Positions 1 to 7,293 of a DNA stretch of 9,952 bases are shown one piece after another. Within the stretch, counting starts at the first letter, position 1. Each line of letters opens with the position of its first letter. A program made the translations under genes and the position numbers. The stretch is from assembly GCA_002451275.1 (NCBI GenBank), contig DKBS01000067.1, positions 427 to 10,378 of the forward strand, in the 5' to 3' direction. The stretch comes from Planctomycetaceae bacterium UBA6894. GTDB lineage: Bacteria; Planctomycetota; Planctomycetia; Gemmatales; Gemmataceae. The notes beneath the pieces are model-generated. The model ran no database searches, was not told the origin of the DNA, and worked only from the letters and a program-made list of their open reading frames with translations.

Positions 1-2200
1 GCACCTCGCCGCCTTCCTTCTTCACGATGCAGGCGGCTTCCAGAATGGCCCGGGCCTGCATGGCGGTGATCTCCGGGAACACGATGCCCAGACGGCAACC
101 ACGGAAACCGAGCATGGGGTTGAACTCATGCAGGGCCTTGACGCGGTTGTGGATCTCGTCGATGGAAACGCCCAGTTCCTGGGCCATTTCCTTCTGTCCC
201 TTCTCGTCGTGGGGCAGGAACTCATGCAGCGGCGGATCGAGGGTCCGGATGGTTACGGGGTGCCCCTTCATCGCGCGGAACAGCCCCGCGAAGTCCTCCC
301 GCTGGAAGGGAAGCAACTTGGCCAGGGCGGCCTTGCGGGCCTCCGGGGTGGTGGCCAAGATCATCTCCCGCATCTCGCGGATGTGGTCGAAGAACATGTG
401 CTCGGTTCGGCAGAGGCCAATGCCTTCCGCACCGAAGGCGATCGCCTGCTCCGCCTGGGAAGGGCTGTCTGCGTTGGTGCGGATGTTTAGCTTGCGAACC
501 TTGTCGGCCCAGGTCATCAGCTTCTGGAATTGCTTGTAGACTTTCGACTTGCCGGGGGCCAGGGTCTTGTCGATGAGCACCTGCACCACCTCGGAGGGGC
601 GGGTGTCCACCTTGCCCGCGATGACCTCGCCGGTGAAGCCATCGATGCTCAGCCAGTCGCCATCGCGGAGGACGTGTTCGCCCACCGAGAGGGTGCCTGC
701 CTGATAGTCGATCTTCAGGGCTGAGCAACCGACCACGCACACCTTGCCCATTTGGCGGGAGACCAGGGCGGCATGGCTGGAGGCGCCGCCGAAGGCGGTG
801 AGGATGCCTTCGGCCACCTGCATGCCGCGCAGGTCCTCGGGGCTGGTTTCGCGGCGCACCAGGATCACCCGGCCGTCCGGGCTACCCTTGTGGCTGTTGT
901 GGAAGTGCTCCGCATCCTCGGCGAAGAACTTGATACGGCCACAGGCTGCGCCGGGACCGGCGTTAATGCCCTTTGCGAGCAGCTTGCCCTCGGCGACAGA
1001 CTTGCGCTTCGCGTCGGGATCGAAAAGCGGCTGCAGCAGTTGGTTCAGGTCATCCGGCGGGATACGGTTGACCGAGATGGCTTCCTTCCAGTCGATCAGC
1101 TTCTCCTGGACCATATCCACCGCGAAGCGGATGGCGGCGAAGCCGGTACGCTTGCCGTTGCGGGTCTGGAGCATCCACAGCTTGCCGCGCTGGACGGTGA
1201 ATTCGATGTCCTGCACATCGCGGTAGTGCTTCTCCAGCTTGAGGCGCACCTCGTCGAGCTGCTTGTAGACCGCGGGCATCTCGGTGGCGAGTTCCTCGAT
1301 CTTCTTGGGGGTGCGGATGCCGGCCACCACATCCTCGCCCTGGGCGTTGGTGAGGTACTCGCCGTAGAAAACGTTTTCGCCGGTGGCGGGGTCGCGGGTG
1401 AAGGCGACGCCGGTGCAGCAGTCGTCACCCATGTTGCCGAACACCATCGAGCAGATGTTGGCGGCTGTGCCCCACTCGTGGGGGATGTTGTACTGGCGGC
1501 GGTAAACGATCGCGCGGTCGTTCATCCAGGAGCCGAACACCGCGCCGATGGCGCCGTACACCTGCTCGCGCGCGTCTTCGGGGAAATCGTGCCCAGTGCG
1601 GGTCTTCACTGCTTTCTTGAAGCGGTCAACCAGCACCTTCAGGTCGGCGACGGTCAGCTCGTTGTCGAGGGTCACGCCGCGCTCGTGCTTGAGGTCGTGC
1701 ATGATCTTCTCGAAGGGATCCTCTTCCTTCTTGTCTTGGGGCTTCAAGCCCAGCACCACATCCCCGTACATCTGGATGAAACGGCGGTAGGTGTCCCAGG
1801 CGAAGCGCTCGTTGCCGGTCTTCTTGATCAGGCCGGCGAGGGTTTTCTCGTTGAGGCCGATGTTCAGCACGGTATCCATCATGCCGGGCATGGAGTCTCG
1901 GGCGCCGGAACGGCAGGAAACCAACAGGGGGTTTTCCGGATCGCCCAGCTTGGCGCCCATGGCGGCTTCGGTCTTCTTGATGTTCTCGTCCACCTGGGCC
2001 TTCAGTTCCGGGGGATACTGCTTGCCGTGGGCGTAGAAATACGTGCACACCTCGGTGGTGAGGGTGAAGCCGGCGGGTACGGGCAGGCCGATCTTGGTCA
2101 TCTCAGCCAAGTTTGCACCCTTGCCACCCAGCAGGGTCTTCATACTGGCGTCGCCGTCAGCCTTGCCATCCCCAAAAAAATACACGTATTTGTGACTCAT
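1..2200 (-). CDS. ppdK: Pyruvate phosphate dikinase (3' end beyond window)
   Basis: Pyruvate phosphate dikinase interconverts pyruvate + ATP + Pi and phosphoenolpyruvate + AMP + PPi in the cytoplasm, in glycolysis or gluconeogenesis. About 733 codons are present; the family is usually about 870-900 residues, so roughly the last 150 are missing. The start is the ATG at 2200 (MSHKYVYFFGDGKADG), the typical family N-terminus, with GGAG at 2211-2214 as ribosome binding site. Visible in order: the ATP-grasp part with CRSGARDSMPGMMDTVLNIG near residue 95-115 and GNMGDDCCTGVAFTRDPATG near 250-270; the swivelling phosphohistidine domain with GGASSHAALVSRQMGK, catalytic His476; and the start of the PEP-binding barrel with GIGLCRTEHMFF, TIRTLDPPLHEFLP and GFRGCRLGIVFPEI. 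The residue two before the catalytic His is Ser, where many PPDKs have the regulatory Thr. The C-terminal catalytic Cys lies outside the window. A 515-codon open frame on the opposite strand (752-2299) is a shadow. Confidence 0.97.
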   Translation of the reverse strand, partial: MSHKYVYFFGDGKADGDASMKTLLGGKGANLAEMTKIGLPVPAGFTLTTEVCTYFYAHGKQYPPELKAQVDENIKKTEAAMGAKLGDPENPLLVSCRSGARDSMPGMMDTVLNIGLNEKTLAGLIKKTGNERFAWDTYRRFIQMYGDVVLGLKPQDKKEEDPFEKIMHDLKHERGVTLDNELTVADLKVLVDRFKKAVKTRTGHDFPEDAREQVYGAIGAVFGSWMNDRAIVYRRQYNIPHEWGTAANICSMVFGNMGDDCCTGVAFTRDPATGENVFYGEYLTNAQGEDVVAGIRTPKKIEELATEMPAVYKQLDEVRLKLEKHYRDVQDIEFTVQRGKLWMLQTRNGKRTGFAAIRFAVDMVQEKLIDWKEAISVNRIPPDDLNQLLQPLFDPDAKRKSVAEGKLLAKGINAGPGAACGRIKFFAEDAEHFHNSHKGSPDGRVILVRRETSPEDLRGMQVAEGILTAFGGASSHAALVSRQMGKVCVVGCSALKIDYQAGTLSVGEHVLRDGDWLSIDGFTGEVIAGKVDTRPSEVVQVLIDKTLAPGKSKVYKQFQKLMTWADKVRKLNIRTNADSPSQAEQAIAFGAEGIGLCRTEHMFFDHIREMREMILATTPEARKAALAKLLPFQREDFAGLFRAMKGHPVTIRTLDPPLHEFLPHDEKGQKEMAQELGVSIDEIHNRVKALHEFNPMLGFRGCRLGIVFPEITAMQARAILEAACIVKKEGGEV

Positions 2201-2379
2201 AACTGTCCCGCTCCGAGAAATGACCAAACAAAACCGCCGCCGTGCCCCGTCACTCCGGTGACTGGCAGCGGAAGCAAATCGAACAACATCGGTGCTTAAT
2301 TTAGCAAAATCGACCGTTTTGGCCAGCAGGTGAGCCCTGAAACCCCCGTTTTGGTCTTTTCAAGTCCCCAAATCCAAGG

Positions 2380-2440
2380 TTTTATTGGCAAGTTTTATAT
2401 TTTTATATATTTTTAAGTGTCCAGAAAATTACAAAGATAT
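2380..2440 (-). promoter_or_regulatory. AT-rich block, probable ppdK promoter region
   Basis: This is by far the most AT-rich stretch between the two minus-strand genes and lies 180-240 bases upstream of the ppdK start. Read on the minus strand it contains runs such as TTAAAAATATATAAAAATATAAAA. A TTGTAA followed 19 bases later by TATATA could serve as -35/-10, but the spacing is long and several alternatives exist. The promoter assignment is inference from composition and position only. Confidence 0.3.
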
Positions 2441-2521
2441 TTATTTGTGGTGTTGAGCATCCGGTGCAACACGCAAGGCGTAGTGCTGCAGGTCCCCGCC
2501 ATGGTTTCGCAGGGATGTGCC

Positions 2522-2547
2522 GGTTCCGGTTCGAAGGCTCCGGAACC
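2522..2547 (-). repeat. Inverted repeat downstream of the MG-domain gene
   Basis: GGTTCCGG at 2522-2529 and CCGGAACC at 2540-2547 form a perfect 8-bp stem with a 10-base loop. It lies 55-80 bases beyond the stop codon of the MG-domain anti-sigma gene, so it may help end or stabilise that transcript. There is no T-run after it in the minus direction, so it does not look like a classical intrinsic terminator. Confidence 0.45.
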
Positions 2548-2558
2548 CGCTTCGTTGG

Positions 2559-2574
2559 TGGGGAGATTTCCCCA
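2559..2574 (-). repeat. Short hairpin downstream of the MG-domain gene
   Basis: TGGGGA (2559-2564), loop GATT, TCCCCA (2569-2574) is a perfect 6-bp stem with a four-base loop, 28-43 bases past the stop codon at 2602. Together with the neighbouring 8-bp stem it forms a tandem hairpin block. There is no U-tract, so the role as transcript end or 3' protection is inferred from position only. Confidence 0.4.
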
Positions 2575-2601
2575 TGTTCATCACTTCAAAGGGCAGGGCT
2601 G

Positions 2602-5600
2602 CTACTTACCTTCGCGTGGTTTGACCTCGAAGGTGGTACTGGTGGAGGCCAAACGACCGTCTTCCGTGTTGGCGGCCACGGTTGCGATGAACTGGCTGGC
2701 CGAGTCGGGCAATGCAAACTCAACAACACCCTCACCGGATGGCAGGACCCAAACGGGCTTCCAGAGCGGGGTTTCTGTGGAATCAGAAAGCCTGGAGGGA
2801 TCGTTGCCTGGCAACCGGACATGGCTGTATTCCCGCACGATCTGCAGGGGGGGAATATCTTCCCCGGCAAGGGAGGGGAACAGGTGGGGGTCCTCAGCGA
2901 CCCCTTGGGGCAACAACATGCGGTCGATGCCGCTGAGCTGGATTTCCCCAGCCAGGGATGCGGTACGGCCGGCACCCAGCAGGGCTGAGGGAGTGGAAAG
3001 GGGGCGTTCCACCTTCTCCAGGGCGGGTTTCTGGCCTCGGGTTGTGAGCCATTTCGCAGCGGTTTCCGCCCCACTTAGTGGAGCGGCCGAACCTTGGTTT
3101 TCAATTGGATTTTTTGGACGGCTGGAGGCCTTTTGGTTGGCCACCATCGGCGCGACTATCTGCTTTGCCTGGCCCAGAGCGCCCAACGCAACAGGTTCCG
3201 CCGGGCTGGTGGATTCCTTGCCGGCCCGGGAGAGCCATATCACGCTGCCCACCAGGACCAAGCAGGTGCCCAGGCTCAAGGCGAGCCGGGCAGGGGCGGA
3301 TTGGCCCCTGGTCAACCAGAGCAGAATCGACATCAGCCCGGTGCCCAGCCCCAAGGTTCCCGCCACCAGGGTGAAGCGATGGCCCAGGCTTCCTTCGCCA
3401 AGACGGAGTTGGGCTTGAATAGCCGCCACTTTCTGGCCGGCCTCATCGAGTTGGACCATGGCCTGCTCGGCGTTCGCTCGCTGGCTGCGGAATCGCCCGT
3501 CAAAAACAGGAGCTAGGTCCCGGATTTTATTTTCCAACGCACCCTGCGAGGAAAGGGTGGCCTGTTGCCGGCCCAATCCGGAACTTACTAGGAAATCGGG
3601 AGCTTCCACCGGGTGGTCCGCCTGGAATTTGGCGGGGTCCTGCTCGGCGAACCGGCGCCAACCCTGGGTGCCCAGCAACAAGTCCATCGCTTTTTTGGCA
3701 AGGGGATTAGCTGTGAGGAGAAAATCGGCGTATTCCAGATCCTCCGGGTGCAGGACTTCCTCTCCCAGCAGGAAATGGGTGGGCATGGTTTGCGCGTTTT
3801 TTTCGTCCGCCAGGGTCACCACGGACTGGTCGACCACACTGGCAAGCAGAATGGCTCCGGTTGGATTGCCTTGTGCATCGCGCACCCTGGCTTTCAGCCG
3901 GACCTTGTCCCCTGGACTGAATGGGCCGGGTGGCTGGGATGTGCTCGAGCCTTCCTGTGTACCTTCCACCCGGATATCCACCTTCAGGTTGTCGGCAAGG
4001 GGCCTCCACAGCAGCCTTTCCGCCACCGGGGTCAGCTTGCCCCGTCCCGGTTTGTCCCGGCCTGCCGATTCCACGCGGAATGCGGTCAGCCGGCAAACCC
4101 CTCCGATGTGAGCAGGCGGGGCCAATTCCATCAGGCTCTCTTTGCCTGTTGCAAGGTAGGAGTCGAGCAGCCGGCCCCGGCAGTAAAGACCGACAAACCA
4201 ATGCCCCTCCTCGCTGGCCCTGAGGCGCACAGGGACTTTTCCGCCTGTGGCCAGTTGTTCCCCTTCCACCCGCAAGGTGATTCCGCTGGTTTTCACGGTA
4301 GGCAACGCAATTTTGGTGCCCTTGGAAGGTCCCAGAAGCTCCAAAGAGTAGTCTGCGCCCGCTTTGGGGGTGAATTCAAACGATCCCATCCCCTGGTTGG
4401 CTCCAGGGTTTTCCAGGTCGTTCAGTGTCCGGATGGAATCCACCACGGTTTTACCGTTTTCCAGCAGCCTGGCTTCCAGATCGGTCGGTTTGCCCAAGCG
4501 GGTGCGGGCAGTGAAATACACCCGCGCGGGCAACCCCGCCACCAAGTCCCCGCTTTCAGGGAACAGGCCCACTTCAACCCGGTCTAGGACCAAAGGAACC
4601 GGTTTGACCATGGATTCCACAGTGCTCCCATCGGTGAAGGAAACGGTGAGGGAGGCCTCACCCCTGCCAATGTTGACGGCTGTTGGCAGCTTGATGCTGA
4701 AGGTCGCCTTCCCCTCGCCATTCAGGAGAGATTCCACCCAGTGGTTTTGATCGGGGGTCAGATTGCCATCGGCTCCGACGATCTTGTCGCCCAGCCGCAG
4801 TTGTGATTTGACGGCCTGTCCGGTGACGGGCTTCCCGTCCAGTGCGGAAGCACGAACCGAAACCTGAACGGTTTCCCCCGGGGCGTAGCCCCTCTTGGAG
4901 AAAGTGAGTTCCTTGTTCAGGACGGGCTTTCGATACACCTGCACCATAAACTTGCGCTCGGAGGGTGCAAACCGTCCATCGGCATCCTCCACACGCAGGG
5001 TGTATTCGCCGGGGGGCATGCCGCTTTCGAGCGGAATTTCCCCCGCGGCAATACCCCGCAAAGGCTTACCGGAGGGGCCGGTCAGGGGCCGGTTGGGTTC
5101 CTCCGGTCGGGCCATCAGGCCGTCGGAAACAAGGATCAAACGCTCCGTTTTATCCGGGAAAATCAGGCGTACGCGTACCTTCAACGGCCCTTGAGGGGGC
5201 TGCAAGGTTGCACGGTCCAGGGTGAGGGAGCGGAATCGAACGAATTCACCTGCTTGGTAGAGGCGCTTGTCTGTGCTGAGGTGTGTGGTCAGGGGGGACA
5301 GGCCGAACTGGATGCGTTCGGTCACTTCCGCAACCACCTGTGAGGAGTCCTTCCTGAGGGCTTTCGGGTCCGGGAAAGCGCGAACTTTCAGGACGGGATC
5401 CGTCCCGGGTCGAACCGGGGCGTCTGGTGGAAGCGAAATGCGATGGATCCCGTCCGCCTGGGGGACAACATCCAGGGCGATTGCCTGGTCCCCGTTCCCC
5501 GGGGCTTCGAGCGATGCCTCCAGCCGCATGGGGAGCCTTCGCCCGTTTGGGTCAATGGCTTGCGCCAGAAATTGAGTGGGGGCCCCTCCAATCACACCCC

Positions 5601-6123
5601 CGGGGCCGTTGACCACCACCCGCACCGGTTGGTTGTTGGCTTCCTCGCGGGCTTTGGCAACGGCTTGTGAGTATTCTCGAACCAGGTTTCGTTGCGATTG
5701 TTCAAGGGCCTCCAGATTGTCACGCGCCTGGTTGCCCGCCGCTTCCGCAGCAGCCAAGGCCGACCGGCCGGCTTCCATATTTCGCAGCGTGACCATGTCC
5801 TTCAGGAAACCGCCGGCTGCCAAAAGCAGCAGGGCAGCGGCCAAGGCGACCAAGACCTTTTCCACCGCCCAGCCTGAGCGGCTGTCACTCGGGCGTTTGT
5901 CGCCCCGGTCCATTTGGATGAAAGGAGGTGGGGAAAAGGTGATTTCAGGGTGAGGGGTGGTCAACGCCGCCCGCACCTTGCCGCGCAATTGCCCCGCTGT
6001 GTCGCGGAAGGATTGGCAGGGCCGGCAGACGGCCACATGGTTGGAAATCGCCGCCGCCTCGGCTGGCTCGAGCAACTCTTCCAGCCACTCGTGCATCAAT
6101 TCCCGGCTGTTCCGGCAGTCCAT
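2602..6123 (-). CDS. Membrane anti-sigma factor fused to alpha-2-macroglobulin-like MG domains
   Basis: This 1173-residue protein probably binds and restrains the ECF sigma factor encoded just upstream while sensing the cell envelope. Residues 1-50 are a zinc-finger anti-sigma (zf-HC2/ZAS) domain with Cys3 and the H29-x3-C33-x2-C36 motif. A membrane helix spans about 90-106, followed by an alanine-rich coiled coil (about 112-163). The long external part carries an MG2-like segment near 282 (STDKRLYQAGEFVRFR), another MG-like segment near 400, a strand motif LFPESGDLVAGLPARVYF near 516, VVDQSVVTLADEKN near 765 and GTQGWRRF near 816. Two more membrane helices lie at about 915-937 and 947-967. 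The C-terminus (about 1092-1173: IVREYSHVR, then ETPLWKPVW, ALPDSASQF, ANTEDGRLAS) resembles the A2M domain. No CxEQ thioester motif is present and the protein ends right after this segment. The start ATG is preceded by GGAGAAG. The domain fold and partnership are well supported; the signal sensed is unknown. Confidence 0.85.
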   Translation of the reverse strand: MDCRNSRELMHEWLEELLEPAEAAAISNHVAVCRPCQSFRDTAGQLRGKVRAALTTPHPEITFSPPPFIQMDRGDKRPSDSRSGWAVEKVLVALAAALLLLAAGGFLKDMVTLRNMEAGRSALAAAEAAGNQARDNLEALEQSQRNLVREYSQAVAKAREEANNQPVRVVVNGPGGVIGGAPTQFLAQAIDPNGRRLPMRLEASLEAPGNGDQAIALDVVPQADGIHRISLPPDAPVRPGTDPVLKVRAFPDPKALRKDSSQVVAEVTERIQFGLSPLTTHLSTDKRLYQAGEFVRFRSLTLDRATLQPPQGPLKVRVRLIFPDKTERLILVSDGLMARPEEPNRPLTGPSGKPLRGIAAGEIPLESGMPPGEYTLRVEDADGRFAPSERKFMVQVYRKPVLNKELTFSKRGYAPGETVQVSVRASALDGKPVTGQAVKSQLRLGDKIVGADGNLTPDQNHWVESLLNGEGKATFSIKLPTAVNIGRGEASLTVSFTDGSTVESMVKPVPLVLDRVEVGLFPESGDLVAGLPARVYFTARTRLGKPTDLEARLLENGKTVVDSIRTLNDLENPGANQGMGSFEFTPKAGADYSLELLGPSKGTKIALPTVKTSGITLRVEGEQLATGGKVPVRLRASEEGHWFVGLYCRGRLLDSYLATGKESLMELAPPAHIGGVCRLTAFRVESAGRDKPGRGKLTPVAERLLWRPLADNLKVDIRVEGTQEGSSTSQPPGPFSPGDKVRLKARVRDAQGNPTGAILLASVVDQSVVTLADEKNAQTMPTHFLLGEEVLHPEDLEYADFLLTANPLAKKAMDLLLGTQGWRRFAEQDPAKFQADHPVEAPDFLVSSGLGRQQATLSSQGALENKIRDLAPVFDGRFRSQRANAEQAMVQLDEAGQKVAAIQAQLRLGEGSLGHRFTLVAGTLGLGTGLMSILLWLTRGQSAPARLALSLGTCLVLVGSVIWLSRAGKESTSPAEPVALGALGQAKQIVAPMVANQKASSRPKNPIENQGSAAPLSGAETAAKWLTTRGQKPALEKVERPLSTPSALLGAGRTASLAGEIQLSGIDRMLLPQGVAEDPHLFPSLAGEDIPPLQIVREYSHVRLPGNDPSRLSDSTETPLWKPVWVLPSGEGVVEFALPDSASQFIATVAANTEDGRLASTSTTFEVKPREGK

Positions 6124-6145
6124 GATTCTTCTCCAGCTTGCCGGC

Positions 6146-6769
6146 TTATCCCTCAGCCGGTCCCTCTGTGGGGGAATGCGGGGCCAAAATAGCCTTCACC
6201 CGCTGCAATGCGGATCGCATCTGTGTTTTCACGGTCCCTACAGGACGGCCTACGGAGGCAGCAATCTCCTCGTAGGTCATCTCGCCGGACTGGCGCAGCA
6301 GGAACACCTCGCGTTCCTCCTCGCGCAATTCGGCCACCGCCCTGCGCACGGCCTCCAGTTCCTCGCGTTCCTCCAGGGTTGAGCCGAAGCCGGTCTCCGG
6401 GGGTGCCGGAAAACTGACATTCTCAAGCATGGGGCGCGACTTGCGCTTCCAGGCGCTGCGACGAAGATCCCGGGCGGCGTTCATGCCCACCTGAAAAATC
6501 CAGGCCCGCGGATTGGCTACCCGGGGCATTTGCTCGCGGGCTCTCCAACAGCGCAAAAAAGCCTCCTGCGCCATGTCGATGGCGTCCTCGCGGGAGCGCA
6601 AAAGCAGGTTGAGGGTGCTGATCAGTTCATCCTTCATGGAGTTGAAGGTGTTGACCAGCAATTCATCCGTGTGGGCGCTGGACATTCCACCACCATGCGC
6701 AGCATTCCCCTCCTGCCCGGAGGGAGCAAGGGGCGCTGGCGTGGGTGGTTTGCCAGAATCCGAGCTCAT
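6146..6769 (-). CDS. ECF-type RNA polymerase sigma factor
   Basis: A 207-residue alternative sigma factor of the extracytoplasmic-function type, directing RNA polymerase to a stress or envelope regulon. Region 2 spans about residues 44-106 (AIDMAQEAFLRCWRAREQ, then NPRAWIFQVGMNAARDLRR). Region 4 spans about 141-197, with the helix-turn-helix TYEEIAASVGRPVGTVKTQM. Regions 1 and 3 are absent, as expected for the class. The first 28 residues are rich in Pro and Gly; the ATG at 6769 is preceded by AGGGGGAAGG and so is preferred, but Met29 is an alternative start. The gene lies 22 bases upstream of the zinc-finger MG-domain protein in the same direction, the normal arrangement for a sigma factor and its anti-sigma factor. 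No ECF-type autoregulatory promoter could be recognised in the upstream 250 bases. Confidence 0.95.
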   Translation of the reverse strand: MSSDSGKPPTPAPLAPSGQEGNAAHGGGMSSAHTDELLVNTFNSMKDELISTLNLLLRSREDAIDMAQEAFLRCWRAREQMPRVANPRAWIFQVGMNAARDLRRSAWKRKSRPMLENVSFPAPPETGFGSTLEEREELEAVRRAVAELREEEREVFLLRQSGEMTYEEIAASVGRPVGTVKTQMRSALQRVKAILAPHSPTEGPAEG

Positions 6770-6935
6770 GCCTTCCCCCTTGTAGGACGAGGCTCCCCAA
6801 ACAGGAGATTGGCCTTTTTCAGTCCAGATTCATCCGATGGCGTTTTTTCTATGCCTTCCAGAACGGTTTGTTCATTATTTGCAAGCTGGCCAAAAGGTTG
6901 AAGATAAGTTACAGCAGTTTATTGATACGACAAGA

Positions 6936-6964
6936 TAGCCACATCTGGCTAGCTGCCCCCTAGC
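6936..6964 (+). promoter_or_regulatory. Two overlapping, mutually exclusive hairpins
   Basis: TAGCCA (6936-6941), loop CATC, TGGCTA (6946-6951) forms a 6-bp stem. GCTAG (6948-6952) with CTAGC (6960-6964) forms a second stem with a 7-base loop that uses the right arm of the first. They lie 57-85 bases before the GTG start of the sigma 1.1 gene and between it and the divergent ECF sigma gene. Either structure could form in RNA or serve as a protein-binding inverted repeat; a regulatory role is speculative. Confidence 0.3.
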
Positions 6965-7020
6965 ATGGATAAGGGAATCTGCGTACACTGATTATTGTCG
7001 AGGGCTTAGATTTCCCGGGA

Positions 7021-7278
7021 GTGCAACGGTTTTCCAAGGAGTGGAAGCCTGCTGGCGGGATATTGGAGGCCTTGGCGAAGGTTTGGGGGAAACCCATGCA
7101 ACTGCTTGAAGAAACCGTTCGGAATTTGATAGACCGCGGCCAAAAGACAGGCTTTGTCACTTTTGGTCAGGTCCATGAGGCCTTGGCTGAAAGCGATCAT
7201 GATCCTGATCGCCTCGACCAAATCCTGTCTTCTCTGGAAGATGCCGGCATTTCGGTGATTGATGACAGGGATGATTGA
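7021..7278 (+). CDS. Free-standing sigma-70 region 1.1 domain protein
   Basis: The product is 85 residues from the GTG at 7021, or 60 from the ATG at 7096, which has GGGGGA just upstream and may be the true start. The segment from about residue 34 (RNLIDRGQKTGFVTFGQV, then LDQILSSLEDAGISVIDD) matches region 1.1 of housekeeping sigma factors, where E. coli RpoD has LVTRGKEQGYLTYAEV and IEDIIQMINDMGIQVMEE. In RpoD this acidic domain occupies the polymerase DNA channel and blocks free sigma from binding promoters. Here nothing follows it: the stop at 7276 is followed by AT-rich sequence with no sigma regions 2-4 in any frame. The family match is direct; a role as a polymerase-binding regulator or DNA mimic is inference. 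The neighbours are the divergent ECF sigma gene and the convergent selenoprotein candidate, only 15 bases beyond. Confidence 0.75.
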   Translation: MQRFSKEWKPAGGILEALAKVWGKPMQLLEETVRNLIDRGQKTGFVTFGQVHEALAESDHDPDRLDQILSSLEDAGISVIDDRDD

Positions 7279-7293
7279 TAGTTATTGATAATT

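Larger units (their letters stand above)
2201..2601. other. Non-coding region between ppdK and the MG-domain gene
   Basis: No protein-like reading frame was found in these 400 bases; plus-strand frames entering here are antisense extensions over the MG-domain gene. The region contains the ppdK ribosome binding site (2211-2214), a small hairpin at 2249-2262 (GTCAC, loop TCCG, GTGAC), a 9-base direct repeat CCGTTTTGG at 2314-2322 and 2346-2354, an AT-rich block around 2380-2440, and two inverted repeats at 2522-2547 and 2559-2574. It must hold the promoter of ppdK and the transcription end of the sigma/anti-sigma unit, both reading leftward. Confidence 0.7.

Noticed and set aside
752..2299. 515-codon open frame on the plus strand
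   Set aside because: It is fully antisense to pyruvate phosphate dikinase, whose motifs are unmistakable on the other strand; long antisense frames are expected in GC-rich coding sequence.
2522..2574. Intrinsic terminator of the sigma/anti-sigma unit
   Set aside because: Two good stems exist but neither is followed by a U-tract in the minus direction, so they are listed only as inverted repeats.
2417..3418. 333-codon plus-strand frame
   Set aside because: Mostly antisense to the MG-domain protein, and its peptide has no recognisable features.
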